A stretch of DNA of 64,000 nucleotides from Polytrichum commune. Lineage: Eukaryota > Streptophyta > Polytrichopsida > Polytrichales > Polytrichaceae. Location: contig OX485804.1 in assembly GCA_950295325.1 (NCBI GenBank), positions 4,402,001-4,466,000 of the forward strand. The letters run 5' to 3'. A program made the position numbers and the translations under genes. How positions within the stretch are numbered: position 1 is the first letter of the stretch; the number at the start of each line of letters is the position of its first letter. Below the pieces are notes generated by a model that worked only from the letters and a program-made list of their open reading frames with translations, searched no databases and was not told the origin of the DNA. Below, one piece after another: positions 1 to 12,355 of this stretch.

Positions 1-130
1 CAAGGTGGCAAGCTTAGAATTTTTGTAGACTTTCGGGTGACTACATTTAGATGAATTAAAGAGGGTAGAATTTTACCTCCAATTCATAACACTCAATTAA
101 CTGACACCTTGACTATACGACGCGTTTCTT
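1..130 (+). mobile_element. Decayed Ty3/gypsy-type reverse transcriptase fragment
   Basis: Frame 1 opens with QGGKLRIFVDFR, which resembles the start of the reverse transcriptase domain in Ty3/gypsy retrotransposons (a G-K-L/I-R-V-x-V-D-F/Y-R motif). The frame then runs into stops, and only loose similarity continues to about position 130. No LTR, integrase or RNase H is visible. The fragment is cut by the left edge of the window. The call rests on one short motif. Confidence 0.35.
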
Positions 131-459
131 GTCGACCAACTTTTCTAGTGTTGATTTATCTCCATATTACGACTAGGTTGTTCGTAATACGACATTTCTA
201 GGCCCGGTTTGTCATATAATAGAGAGGTATTTAATGTGCAGTAATGATGGGGCCACATGTATTTTAAGGTTCATATGTGATTACTACTTTGGAGCATGTA
301 GGGGAACCTTAGGGGGCATTGTAAACATTGGAGAACATTGTAAGCCTTGGGGAACCTTGGGGGGATGTTGTGAGCATATTACTTTGATACGTATGGTTTT
401 TCAAACTTATGCATCTTCAATATGTACACAAAACAACATTTCAGATTGAAATAGGCCAA

Positions 460-784
460 TAGAGTTATCCTTTAATTCAAAGGAGTTTGGTAGGGAGTTT
501 CTTACAAAACCTTCCATGTTTGGCAAGCTTGAGGTGCATGCGTCGGAGGTCGTGTGGAGGTTTGAACCAATAACATTCTATATCAAGGAATTGAGGGTCA
601 AACTCATTTTAGCACCTCCACAAATGCGGTGCTAAAATGAGTTTGACCCTCAATTCCTTGATATAGAATGTTATTGGTTCAAACCTCCACACGACCTCCG
701 ACGCATGCACCTCAAGCTTGCCAAACATGGAAGGTTTTGTAAGAAACTCCCTACCAAACTCCTTTGAATTAAAGGATAACTCTA
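460..784. repeat. Perfect 157-bp-arm palindrome (foldback)
   Basis: Bases 460-616 are the reverse complement of 628-784, with an 11-base spacer (617-627). I found no mismatch in the arms. A transcript from either strand would form one long hairpin. A diverged copy of one arm lies in intron 3 of the GH3 gene (about 59945-60120), so the arm belongs to a dispersed repeat that was duplicated head-to-head here. No terminal motif or target duplication was recognised. Confidence 0.9.
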
Positions 785-2379
785 ATGTCTTCAAAAACTT
801 TGATAGTACAACATTTGAGGCCAAGATGTCATATTACCAAGAACTTGACATTCGGATAATATAACGCTTTCTTGCGCAACCAAATGTGTCTTAATAAAGA
901 GGGAGAATAGTATTTGGCAAATGCACAAAGCTTATGTCTCAATTGGGTGGAGCTTTATAATTGTACATGGAAGAAATTCAAGGATACATGTATGGTTTTT
1001 TAAGGTGAACAATGGCCCGACATATAGAATAAGAAGTGAATAAGTGGCCCCGAAACTATTTTCCCCTTCTACATGTGGGCACACACACAAAAAACTCAAG
1101 GGGAAGTTGGATACACAAAAACAATTGCACTAGCCCCTTAAACCTTCAAAGGCTTCCAAGTTCAATTAGTTTGCAAATGTATGAGAGGATCAACGCGCAC
1201 ATATCATACATTCTAAGCACTTAGCAACATCCTAGGCCAACGAGTGTTGAACCAACCTTCTAGAACATCAATGTGCACCCAAATTGAACTAGTCGGCACA
1301 CATATATGAAGATGAATGTTGAAACATCATACACTTGAAGTACCTAATGCATTTTTAAACCCAACAAAATTTGACCAACCCATTTATACAAGAGAATACA
1401 CCCCAAATAAACATCATTGCATACATAGAAAGACCACTCATACACATACACATACAAATAGATTGGGAGGGAGATTTTCCTTTGCATTAACAAAATTACA
1501 TCAAAAGGTCCAATTGTGATTACAATATTTGATGATACTAGTAGGTATCAAAATCTCCAAGTATTCAAACTCAACTCTCAATTCCATTTCGTCCGGACTC
1601 CACTCCTCCCATCCATGTTTCAAAAATCTCATTATAAGGGAAATTGACAAGATTGAATCGCCTTTGGGAATAACTACCCACTACAAGCCCTAGATGGGAA
1701 TCTAATGCATTTCCCAATTTCGACTTCAAAAAACTCAAAGACGAGAAACATCGCTTACTACCACTACAATAGGAAAGAGATAACAAGGTACAAGTAGAGA
1801 GAGCAAGAGGGTGGCGACCATAGGGGTGGAGAATGGAGGAGAAAATGGCGACACCACTCACCTCACCCAACTAAACCCTAGGTGACGTGAGCCCTTGGAT
1901 GGGAGGATGGGCTTCATTTACGGCTCATGCCCCGATCACACCAAACTTTATGTCAACTTCCGGATGTGAAATAATTGGGGATGCCACTACCGCCAGATAC
2001 CAAGTTCTTCACACCAACATCTTGGATTGCTCAACATTTTGGCAGTTGGTGGCCACCATTATGACCAATAAAATCAGTTGGTATAGACTTTTGGGGGACA
2101 ACTATTCTTCTTCCTATAATAAACCTACCTTGACCTTCAATATCATAACTTTTGTCTCGAGTTCTTCATCAAACTGAACACTCTCTTCAAGTGTTTAATT
2201 CACCATTTGTGTAGAAATTAAAACACCTCTCCTCCTTCCAACATAAAAACTCATCCCTTATAGATTTTTGGCGGATTCATCTCAAATACTTTGGACTAGA
2301 CTAATTTGAGGTCTTTGAACCAAAATTCAATGTTTAAATGGCTAAAAACAGTAAATTAAGGCTTGTTTATTCTTTCAGG
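785..2379. other. Intergenic, no gene seen
   Basis: No open frame here shows a recognisable domain. The stretch holds short CA-rich runs near 1430 and scattered weak ORFs under 100 codons that look like chance. Confidence 0.5.
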
Positions 2380-2545
2380 GCTTCTTGTTGGATGAATGAA
2401 AAATACTTGTAGGTGGTAATTTCATCTCTCTTCCTCACACATTGGTAATTACTTACGAGGGTGACTCACATCTAGATCTAGACTAGTTCTACAAGATCTT
2501 CATGATGAAACAAAGATAGAACATTCTTTCATGGACATTCAATAA
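2380..2545 (-). repeat. Partial copy of the AT-array repeat family
   Basis: The segment from GTTGGATGAATGAAA through the TCTAGATCTAGA-rich part to ACATTCTTTCATGG matches, in reverse orientation, the conserved block at about 40490-40620 and the same block at 36540-36690. The AT-rich array and tRNA-like head found in those copies are absent. The rest of 2546-3424 holds nothing recognised. Confidence 0.55.
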
Positions 2546-3426
2546 TGAACATGCGATTAGTATGAGATGATTAGCAAATCCAAATTGAAGTTGTAGTCAC
2601 TTTTCCGATAATTTTTGGAGCTCATAATGACACGTTATTCATTGTCAAAGTAAAATCCTAAACCGGTGGAGATAGAGTCAAGTGTGGAGGGGCCATCATC
2701 TTTTGAAATAAAATTATTATATTCCCATTATTGAAAAGTTGAAATTGTCTCTTTGATTGAAAGGGATAATTGTGAGATGAAATAAATTCTCATATTTGAT
2801 GCATCTCACTTTGGTTTGTCCCATGATGATTCCCATTTATAACATTGTGGCCCATGGGATTTAAGAGGTATGTCCCATGTTCTTCCCATGGGACATGGTT
2901 GGAAGTTGCTTGTGAATCCAGAGATGCACAACATAATGAAGGATGGTGTCTTATAAGGAATTTCTCAACGTGTAGCAGTCGGAAGAGAGTGACCGGTAGA
3001 GGCTAATCTTGACGAGACCGCCATTTTTTTGATGGTGGGCCCCACACGTCCAACGCGTGTTCGATCGTGTACATTAGAGTGTAGGTTGTGGTCATCTCCG
3101 GCACCGTCATACAAGTTGGATGGTGATGACCCAACATGAAAGTCATTTTGGGAGACTAATTCACCTTTAGGAAATGCACTCTCAGTTTGGTGTAATTGGG
3201 CCATCACAATGGAGTTCATTGGCTACTCCTACTAATGGAGCTTAATGGCGGGTCCCAATTTTTAGGTGACTCCACTCCACTTATGTGGAGCTAGTTGGCG
3301 CCACCTCTTACCCACATAGAATGGAGGTGGCACATTACATGGCAATATTCCATTTAGAAGAAAAAAAGGCGTGTGTAAATAAATTCACTTCACCATTCTA
3401 GCAAAGTGGCTACTACACAAATTCTA

Positions 3427-3820
3427 CACTAAATATTGTATTTAGTATCAAAAATTATACTTGTCTTGCAACGTGCTAATTGTAAACTGCACATGTAGTG
3501 TCACCATCACTAAATGCAAACCTAACATTATTTGTCATTCTTTGTAAAAAATTTGGGTATCAGAGATTTACAAAGTTATAGTTATATTCACGTGCTAAGT
3601 GACTTTGCATCCAAATTCCAGTTATCCATGACAACATTTCATTACAAAAATGCTAGGATGCAAAATATACCAATTTTTTGCTTCGATAATTGGCATTTGG
3701 ATGAACAAAAAGTAAGCTGGGATGATAATACCTATGAGCTTAATCATATTAAGAAGTGTCGTTAGAAAAGTTCCCATAGTGACAGGAAATATCATACGAT
3801 ACTAAATGCATTAATTAGTG
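3427..3820 (+). mobile_element. TA-flanked MITE, CACTAAATAT family
   Basis: The element begins CACTAAATATTGTATTTAGT and ends with a decayed inverted copy (...ATTAATTAGTG). TA dinucleotides flank it at 3425-3426 and 3821-3822. The internal sequence matches the copies at 54775-55145, 13200-13501 and 63751 onward. It has no coding capacity. TA target duplications are typical of Tc1/mariner-derived MITEs. Confidence 0.75.
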
Positions 3821-3931
3821 TAGTAGTCGGAAAAGAAGAAGAAGAAGTAGAAGAGGAGGCTACTCCATAATAAAATAAAATGTTTTGAAGCTCAATAGAT
3901 CTTTAGATGTTGTGGAAAGTGGTATTGGCTA

Positions 3932-4338
3932 ATGATATCAACATACCAACACCCTCCACCCACCGTCAACCCACCCTCAACCGACCATCAGATCGCCGCC
4001 AAATTGGTACACGCTTATCTTCGAAGACAAGTAAGCTCAATAGCGATGGCGAAGGTGTCTTTACATCTCGTGTTGGCTGAGCGCTTCACGCACGAGAAGC
4101 GACTTGAGAGATATCACATGGTTGAGTTCATCTTACAGATGTTTACAAGTCAACAGGTAACACCAGTGGCAGCCGTTCCAGCAACCATCGCTGCTCTTGA
4201 GAATCTACGGAGAACCTTCTGAATCGACTTGTTTAACAACTATGCAAAGTGCTCACATCGGAGCTCTATCTGCCACCCTCTTTGTCTAGAATGAAGGCTT
4301 GGATTGCTAAGACCTATGAAAGGATAGGTTGTCAGTGA
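3932..4338 (+). pseudogene. Coding-like fragment, unidentified, frameshifted
   Basis: A frame from 3932 reads 96 codons and includes the segment AKVSLHLVLAERFTHEKRL, with composition unlike the AT-rich surroundings. It stops at 4220-4222, but a one-base shift lets the same protein-like text continue (LNRLV, then KVLTSELYLPPSLSRMKAW) to about 4338. This looks like a decayed gene fragment or captured exon. I do not recognise the family. A strong GTAAGC donor lies inside the frame near 4030, so an intron-containing origin is possible. Confidence 0.35.
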
Positions 4339-5205
4339 AGCGATTCTCCATTACAGTCACAAAACCATATAAAAAATTTAAAATGTGCTTCACTCTCAAA
4401 CACATGATAGCCACGTAGACTAAAACGATAAATATTTTAGTCGCTTACCTTTGAAACTCGATATGCTTAACTTGAGACACTGCTAAATCTTTCGAAAGGA
4501 AATCTCTCTCTCTGTCTCTCTCTCTGAGAAGCCCGCACAAACTTATGATAACTTTCACACCACTTCGCTTCTCAAAGATCTTGTTGCAAGCGAGGAGTGA
4601 GGATTGAGTATAAATGCCGAAGTTTGAGGAGTGAGGATTTAGCTTTGGAAATCGCAAATGCCAAAATTCGTTGATCAGTGCATTCCACCGAAAATCAATC
4701 TCCCACCGAAATTACAAGGTGTGATCAACAACAAATAAATCGGACCCTCTTCCTTTAGCCTTCGGTGCCTCTACTCAGGCATCAACCTTTGGCCAAGCAA
4801 CCTTGCTTGCAAGAAATAGACACATGCAGTGGTCTTGTGCTGAAGACCAACTGAAGACCAGAAAAAGGAGGACCTCAATGCCGAGCGAAGAGCTCTCGAC
4901 TAACCACGGGAAGAGAAGGAGAGACCGTCATGCATATGAGATGGGCTTTCCTATGCTGTAGTCGGACACGGAACTTTAAGTGTGGAGGTTTGCTGCACAA
5001 TTTGCGCTGCAACAAGGAATCATGGTGTGAGTGCCAAGGAGTTATGGGGACGGTCTCGTCAACGTTTTTCTTCGGAGAAACACGACTCACGACGAGCTGG
5101 AGGTCTTTTTTGGGAAAGAGAGGCTCTCTTCGACATTTGAGAGTTAGCTTCCCATGATGAGATTATGGAAAGAAAGTGCACAGGATTTTGTTGCAAATGT
5201 GGATA
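4339..5205. other. Intergenic, no gene seen
   Basis: Contains a CT-rich microsatellite at about 4505-4530. Overlapping short ORFs on both strands near 4875-5160 show no domain and look like chance. Confidence 0.45.
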
Positions 5206-5214
5206 GTACAATGC

Positions 5215-5420
5215 AATTATGGTCCAAGACGACCCTAAACTACCGGGTGATAGTGGAGAGGTACCCATTTCCAAATGGAGTGGTTGGCAATTCGATTCTT
5301 GCTGTGAAATCTTCTTTCTGCTTGACGAAAAAACTAGCTAGGTATGTAGAAAGTCAAGAGCCCACCCACCGCAAGGTAGGCAGTAAACCCCAACCTGCAC
5401 CAAGAGGATTCTTGAGTAGG
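5215..5420 (+). mobile_element. tRNA-like SINE remnant, family A
   Basis: The block starting TGGTCCAAGACGACCCTAAA and running through a B-box-like stretch (TTGGCAATTCGATTCTTG) to AAACTAGCTAGG is shared with 15125-15265, where the B-box-like part reads GGTTTGATTCCTGG. A shorter fragment lies at about 25905-25970. Repeated copies with box A/B-like motifs suggest a tRNA-derived SINE. Ends and target duplications are not clear. Confidence 0.35.
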
Positions 5421-6605
5421 GTAGGGCCAACGGGCTCAAATTCACATCGGATTGCCCGACATTGGTTATTTCTTTATTTAATACAATGAATTTTAATGAC
5501 ATCATGACAAAGATATTTCTTTGTTGGACAATCTATCTCATGATCCCAAGTTTTTGCTTCTTAACTATGTAAAACTCATATTGATTGAAAGTAGAAATGA
5601 AAGAAAAGGTGCTTTGACAAGAGAGTGTGCCCACATGCCAACCTACATCAAAAAATTACATGATATTTTTTTTTAAAGTTTCAAATGTTATGGTTTTCTT
5701 GTTTTTGTAAACATGTACCATTTTATGCTACTAGGAAGCAATCATTACTTTGAAAATTATTCACATATCATGAGACAACTACATCATACACCACTAAGCC
5801 TAATTTTCACAAGTAATAAAGACATAACACACCACTCTTTGAAAATTTGTGATGTTCATCGAAAAGATAAAATACAACTTTTACCTTTCAATGGAATCAC
5901 CCTCTGTTTGAATATAGTAACATAAGGTAAAATATACCACAAACACCCCTCTACCCCAAGCTAGGGTTATGAGGGTGACTAGGAGGCATACAAACGTACC
6001 TCTTATTTATCCAACATGAAAACCTTGAAATAATATGCACTTGGACATTTCTATTATTAGTGTTATTTGACAACGGAATTAGCTTTAAAGACATTGAATT
6101 AGTCTAGTCCAAGTCACTTGAGATGAATCAATCACAAACTTGTAGCGGGTCAAGTTTTTATGTTAGATGAATGAGAGTTGCACTCGTGTGCAATAATTTC
6201 AGCCCTCGTGCTAGCTGGAGAAGCTGAATTATTAGAACTAGATATTAAAAAAAAAGTAGATGAGAAACTTTTGTGGTGGGCCCCACACTCCAAAGAATAT
6301 TTATATTTCGACACGTACCCTTATGAATTTTCCACTAGGTACTAATAGCATCTCATTAGCCAATTTGAAACCATCCTAATGTTCATTTTGGCTTCACGTA
6401 CTTCAAAATTCATTTCATTTCATTCACTACATAAGCTTAAGAGCTGAAAGTTAATTCAAAAGTTAAAAGTTAAAATGAAAAGTAAAAGTAAAAGTAAAAA
6501 GTAACATTTGACACGTATCCTTATAAGTTGTCCTAGTGGTGCAATGTCTCGTAAGGTATAAGCTCATTCACCACATACGCTTACGGTACTGAAAGCGCTC
6601 CCATA
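5421..6605. other. Intergenic, upstream of HUB1/UBL5
   Basis: No gene recognised. An A-rich purine repeat (AAAAGTAAAAGT-type) lies at about 6460-6500. Confidence 0.45.
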
Positions 6606-6610
6606 AAGCT

Positions 6611-6620
6611 TTTAGGGTTT
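6611..6620 (+). promoter_or_regulatory. Telo-box in the HUB1/UBL5 promoter or 5' UTR
   Basis: The motif TTTAGGGTTT lies about 150 bases upstream of the UBL5 start codon. Telo-boxes (AAACCCTAA on the other strand) are common just upstream of plant housekeeping genes for translation and RNA processing. Activity here is inferred from position. Confidence 0.55.
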
Positions 6621-6772
6621 CGCGATCCGTCAACAAAATTCAAGAGAGATCGTTCACTCCCACTCTGATCGTAACACAACTTTTTGCACTTCGTTACTTA
6701 CCAATCGAGAATCGTTGTTTCCTACCGGAGTTTCAGATTGTTTGAGGTTGGTGGGAGGCAAAGGCAGGAATC

Positions 6773-6994
6773 ATGATCGAGGTGGTGTTGAACGACAGGC
6801 TGGGGAAGAAGGTGCGCGTCAAGTGCAATCAGGATGATACAATCGGTGATTTGAAGAAGCTGGTGGCCGCTCAGACCGGCACTCGGCCTGAGAAGATCCG
6901 CATCCAGAAATGGTACACCATCTACAAGGACCACATCACGCTGGGAGACTACGAAATTCACGATGGCATGGGTCTGGAGCTTTACTACAACTAA
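6773..6994 (+). CDS. UBL5: Ubiquitin-like protein 5 (HUB1/UBL5)
   Basis: A 73-codon intronless frame encodes a complete Hub1/UBL5-type ubiquitin fold. It starts [19 protein letters not shown] and ends LELYYN, with the double tyrosine that replaces the Gly-Gly tail of conjugated ubiquitins. Asp22, which in the yeast protein contacts the HIND motif of the splicing factor Snu66, is present in [10 protein letters not shown]. The family binds spliceosome components non-covalently and affects 5' splice-site use; a nuclear role is inferred from orthologues. The length equals the usual 73 residues. The start is the first ATG after a telo-box promoter. No poly(A) signal was certain, but the downstream DNA is an obvious tandem repeat. 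Confidence 0.97.
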   Translation: MIEVVLNDRLGKKVRVKCNQDDTIGDLKKLVAAQTGTRPEKIRIQKWYTIYKDHITLGDYEIHDGMGLELYYN

Positions 6995-7097
6995 TTGAGG
7001 AGGCCATGGTTTGAGGGAAGGAGCTTAATGAGCTTCACTCGTCATGATCTGTTTAGGGGTGAAATCCTAAGGGACGGTGTGCATGTCAACACGATTC

Positions 7098-7990
7098 CTG
7101 TTGAGCAAGCGTCAGCTGTGATGACCGGTTGTTCTGTGTGGACCCTTCAGGATTGAAACCCTTGTACTATATAATTGTATGTTTTTGATATGTTTAAGGG
7201 TTTCATAGCCAAATTCCTGAAAAGATGGACTCGAAATGGGACAATTCCTATAATAGATTTTGATGTGACTCGCATCTTGCCAATTTTGGGTTCGTGTTTC
7301 GCATACTGGTGTTGGATGTGTGGTCACCTATTCAGCTTTTAGGTCATGAGCACAAAAAATTTAACTTCTCGCAGTAAGTCACACTTCCTGTTTGAAGCTT
7401 AATTTAGTGCTCGTGTATGAAACTTGATGTCTGTTGAGTAATCATCAGATGTTGATCCTTCTGGATTGAAACCCTATATAATTGTATATTTTTGATATGT
7501 GATAGGTTTAATAGCTAAATCACTGGAAAGATGGACTTTAAATGGGACGATTAAATTTTATGTGATTCGCATCAAGTGCACAATTGTGTTGTTCTTGTCT
7601 TGGATGTGTGGTCACCTATTCAGCTTTTAGGTCATGAGCACACAAAATGAACTTATTTCTTGCAGTTAGTTCCACTTCTTGTATGAAGCTTAATTTGGTG
7701 CTCATGTATGAATTTGTGGCAATTTGATTCCTGTTGAGTAATCATCTGCTGTGATGACAGGTTTTCTGTGTTGATCCTTCTGGATTGAAACCCTTGTACT
7801 GTATAGTTGTATGCTTTTCCATATGTGATAGGGTTTTATAGCCAATTTACTAGAAAGACGGACTCAAAATGGGACGATGTAAACTTGCTGGTGTTGGATG
7901 TGTGGTCATCTATTCAGCTTTCAGTTCATGAGCACACAACAAAAAGTTTCTTGTTGCAGTAAGCACCACTTGCTAATTTTGGCACCAAGG
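7098..7990 (+). repeat. Three tandem copies of UBL5 downstream sequence
   Basis: Three imperfect direct copies start at CTGTTGAG (7098, 7431 and 7731), a spacing of about 333 then 300 bases. Shared blocks include GGATTGAAACCCTTGTACT, GGATGTGTGGTCACCTATTC and TTAGGTCATGAGCACA. The first copy begins about 100 bases after the UBL5 stop codon, so the array probably contains the gene's 3' UTR and end-formation signals in triplicate. An ORF at 7898-8290 overlaps the third copy and is probably not a gene. Confidence 0.85.
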
Positions 7991-10720
7991 CTTTTTTGTA
8001 GATTATTTGAGAGGAGTAACGGAACAACTCACGGTTTAGCAGTAAGTTCTAACCCCTCTATCATGATGAATTTTCTGCTTGGATATGAATACTGCCGTCC
8101 TGGCTGTTGCACCTGTGCACATGAATTGATGTCTCAAACCATCCCCAAACTGTGTGTTCTAACATACATGCAGCCATCGTACTCCATCCTTCTCAAAGGA
8201 TGGGATACTGGTTGTGAGTGGTCCAATAAACACACTATTGCTGCCTGCACCGAAACTCAGAATGGGAGATGCATATGTATGTGTGTTTAGAGACAGTTAT
8301 TTATGTAAGATAGTCCTTTTCACACTCCAAGATATTATGAAAAATGTGCATTTGTATTTTTTGTTGTAGTAATAGTAAATGTGCATTCCTGGGAACAGTA
8401 GGAAGAACTTTAGCATTTCTACAGTATGAATTAGGTACAATTTGACAAAAGAATCATAAATCTTTCCTGGTCACGTGGGTGGAAACCATATTTGGTGAAA
8501 GAGCTTAAGAGTTGTGCAAATTCTACCTGGCAGACATGCATATCACTTAAACGGTGTCCAGGATCTGCTGTTGTATGCAAAGGAAGAGTGTTGTTATACA
8601 GGGCTGCCCGGATGTGGCCCCGTGCCAGCCAGGGCTGCGGTTGGAGGTGCCGGCAGGGATTGCCCAGGCAGATTTTGCCCCTTCCCCCCTGTATTTTCCC
8701 CTACCCGGGAAAAGACATGGACCAAATTTTAGGGTTTTAAAACAGAAGTGAATGTATATTTATATATATTCTTAATATTTATTAAAAAATGTATGTAAAA
8801 TAAAACCAACCCCATCTTACCAACTAAAACTATCCACCTATTTTGTCAAAAAAATAAAAAATAAAAAATAAAAAAAATATTTTGCCAGTTTTCTTCTTGT
8901 CCTTCTTTTGGGATTCATTTATATACACTTCAGCTATCTCAACATCGTCGCAACTCAAAATTTCTTGGTGTAGTCGTTGCCAAATTTGAGCTTGGTTTAC
9001 ATCTTCACCACAAAAGTCTTGGGAGGCGTGCAAACACGTGGATGCAAATGGATGACTTGAGTCATTCCAATTTTGCACATGCCACTCACTTGCATACTAC
9101 GGCCTTGACATTCATCAATTCAGAAATCAAACCTCTCCTAGGGCAAAATCAAAGAGGCTTTAACAAATGCATGTGCGGCCATCCCAACCTGCTAAATATT
9201 CTAAAACAACCTCCCTCTAATTTCATGTGAAAGGAATATTTTGATCTCCTCATCCAGACTCTCAAAAGTTGCATCGAAGAATATGTGCAACACCTTCATG
9301 AACATTCTAAGTGTTGCAATATCGTGGAGCCAAGGTTTGTAAACATAAAAAACTCCATGGAGATTGATTATTGCGTTTCTGCAGGTATATTGCAGACCAG
9401 ATTGTGGACAGATATGAATGCATAGGATTTGATTGATCGAGCAATTGCGGTGGTGTGCTTTGGGTGGTGGTGCATTTCTTTTTTTTTAAATTTAAAATAC
9501 ACCTTTTAGAATGCATTTTAAAACACTTGGCAAATTTTGAGGCATTTTTTAATGTTTTTTAATTATAAAATTCACGACTACAATCAGTCCAGGTCATTAG
9601 GGCAAATATAAACACGTTCAACTTCGCCATTTGTTCCATATTACCATATAGCATTAGTACATTCAAACTCAATGGCAGTGTATGAGCCTTGAGTGTTGCC
9701 ACACGAACTGACAAATATTGGAATACATAAACGCACCACATGGCACACCGGGCAAGTCGTGAATGGTGGTTTGCATTCGCAATGTCTTCATTCTTGGATC
9801 AATACTTGGACAAAGAAGAGCTCAAGGAACTGATCTTAAAAGAGGGGAATGTTTTCGACAAAAAATTATCGTAAAGGGCCTCATGGATTGATGTCTTTGA
9901 TGATTTTCAATTAAAAAAACATTATATATATATATATATATATAAAATGCCACCTCCAACCTCTAGAATAAAAAAATGCAACACTAGCTTTGGGGCTTAT
10001 AAAGTCTTTGAAGAGGACTTCATTTTGATCATAAGGTCAACTTAAGGAATAAAATTGAAAAAATAGAGATTGCAAATAATTCAGGTAGGCATCTTACGTT
10101 CTAGGGAGTTATATGTGTTATTTAAATTTGAGTTTATTCTCCTACCAAAGTTGTGAAATCCAGATCTTGATTATTCGGTCATGTTTTATTTTGTTGTTGG
10201 CACAGGAATGTAGTGCACGGTGAATTCGTATTTAAGTAAATATGGACATATTCCAAAATCTGGACTATTGGGTTGCTTCAATTCTATTAGTGGAATCATT
10301 AATAAAATTTCAATATACATACCTTTTATGAGAGATCAGAGGATCCTTAATGAAAACTTAGATGTTATGATGATGGAAAAAATCAAATATCTAATTTTTG
10401 ATGTTAAGTTTATGTATATGACATGTAATGAGAATATAATTAAAAATGCTATAATATTATCATAATCAAATCTACATATTCTATTGTAGGGTCCTATCAT
10501 ACAACTCTATTGTCTGAAAGATCCTAAATGAAATTCAAACATGTTATAATTTTGGACTTGGACTGAGTCCAATTTTGCTTAAACATTCATTGGTGCTGTA
10601 AATAATAACTTGGTTATACAAAAATTGAGTCTTCATCTTGTATTACAATTTGATAAAGCTTGGGTAGGTTGTTTGATACCATTATTGGTATTGTAAATTC
10701 ATACCATGGTTCCACTTATA
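7991..10720. other. Intergenic, no gene seen
   Basis: A G/C-rich island at about 8600-8710 has the look of a transposon end but was not resolved. A (TA)n run sits at about 9926-9943. The minus strand at 8840-9078 has a protein-like frame of about 65 residues with no recognisable domain. Confidence 0.4.
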
Positions 10721-10725
10721 TACTA

Positions 10726-10917
10726 CACTAAACATATGATTTAGCATCGCATCAAAATTGGCATGCCATCCTAAGAAGAATGGTCAAGTTTGTCACTTGT
10801 CACGTAGCACCAAGTGTCATATCATGATGCCCTATATGGTTGCCACCAAGCGATTACAAGACAATTAATGTGGATCGATGATGAATTTTAAAACCACACT
10901 AGATTAGATATGTAGTG
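10726..10917 (+). mobile_element. Short TA-flanked MITE, CACTAAATAT-like ends
   Basis: The left end CACTAAACATATGATTTAG and the right end (reading inward CACTACATATCTAATCTAG) form inverted repeats. TA lies on both sides (10724-10725 and 10918-10919). At 192 bp it is shorter than the main family, and its interior differs, so it may be a related subfamily. Confidence 0.6.
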
Positions 10918-10919
10918 TA

Positions 10920-12352
10920 GTCCAACATTGGTGTAGGCATTGTTTGACACCTTAATTTCCTTTGGTCAAAGCATGCTTGTATGTTGCCTTCTTTTTTTGC
11001 TATCCTTACCATATGAGCTATCACTTAGTGGATTGCCTACTAGTCTAGAGGTTGCTAGATGGCTCTAGCATACTATTTTTCTACTCTTATGGGAGATTTC
11101 ATAGGATTGTGGTAAGAGGTAATAATTAATCTTTTTACCTTAATATTTTATTGTAATTCTTGGTAGAGGGGGCAAGCATGGTTTGGGTCTCTACTCTGAC
11201 TGTCTCCGCCCGTTTTCAAAGGACCCCTTCTCTTTGGCATTCCTCCATCAAAACCTTGTATGACCCACACCCCAATTATTTGTATTTTCAAAGAGAGTGC
11301 CTCTAGAGGGTCTTGAGAAACGTTCCTTATTATGAAATAAAGTACAAATTCTTGTCCCAATGCAAGGTTTCTTTAGAAATTTGAAAATGTCTTATTTCCA
11401 AGAATGTTAAAAAAAGACTCATCCGGACAAGCATTGGTAATTTTTTCCCTGCAATATTTGTTGGTAGTATAAATGAACATCTAAGTTTACTAAATTTAGT
11501 TTTGAAAATTAAAAACCTTTGTCATTTCAATCGGGAAAAGTGACCACTCAACATATAAAAAGGTGGGATACCATACCCATACCACATGAGAAAGAGGCGG
11601 GAAGTTGGAAAGAAGAAGGGGTTTTCTTCCTACAAACTTCCCCCTCAAGCCGGGTTAATCTTGAAGCCAAATTTCAATGACGTGGTTGTTGGTTGAGCAT
11701 CACAAGACGACGAGAGCAATGACCATGTCCTATATTCCAAGAGCATCAGACATGATACCTAGACCAAACATGTATCCTAGACACAACTAAAATTCTTCAA
11801 AATACAAAAGAAGTAGTGAGGACCCTAAGTATCTGCATTTCATGGAGAGGATAAAATAAAACCATCTCACATCAAGCACAAAGGAGTCATATTATACAAC
11901 AAGTAGAAACTTCAACATGATTATTCCAATTTTGCATGATCATTGTAATATGGTGGTCAACTTTCACCAATTAAGTGTATACATTTGCATTGACTCAACA
12001 TTGGATACCCATTTTAATGCAAGAGATCATGCAAGTTTGTGATTGTGGTTAGAGGTTACCTCAGTAGGCACATGTGCACACTCATATGGGCGGGTTTCAT
12101 GTTGAAAATAGGGAGACCCGGCCCTATTAAGGGATGGGTGGGCAAAACCACTCAGGCTTGCCACACCACCATGTAAAGAGAAACCACACTAAAATTTTAC
12201 TACGGAGAACTCACCAAAGCCACTTGTCAATGACAACCCCGATCCTTTATAAGTATATTAATCGTTTAGTAAATACTCACGCTTAAATCAACACTTTTCA
12301 ATCTACATCCACTTTTGGTAGATCTGAAACACGCTATTAAGCTAGGTAGTGC
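10920..12352. other. Intergenic, no gene seen
   Basis: No domain-bearing frame and no repeat boundary could be supported in this stretch. Confidence 0.4.
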
Positions 12353-12355
12353 TAA

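Noticed and set aside
7898-8290. A 130-codon plus-strand frame behind UBL5
   Set aside because: It overlaps the third tandem 3' repeat, has a Cys-rich composition typical of chance reading, and shows no domain.
8840-9078. Minus-strand frame reading like a zinc-knuckle or transposase tail
   Set aside because: Only about 65 residues look protein-like, the flanks break at once in every frame, and no catalytic or metal-binding pattern is present.
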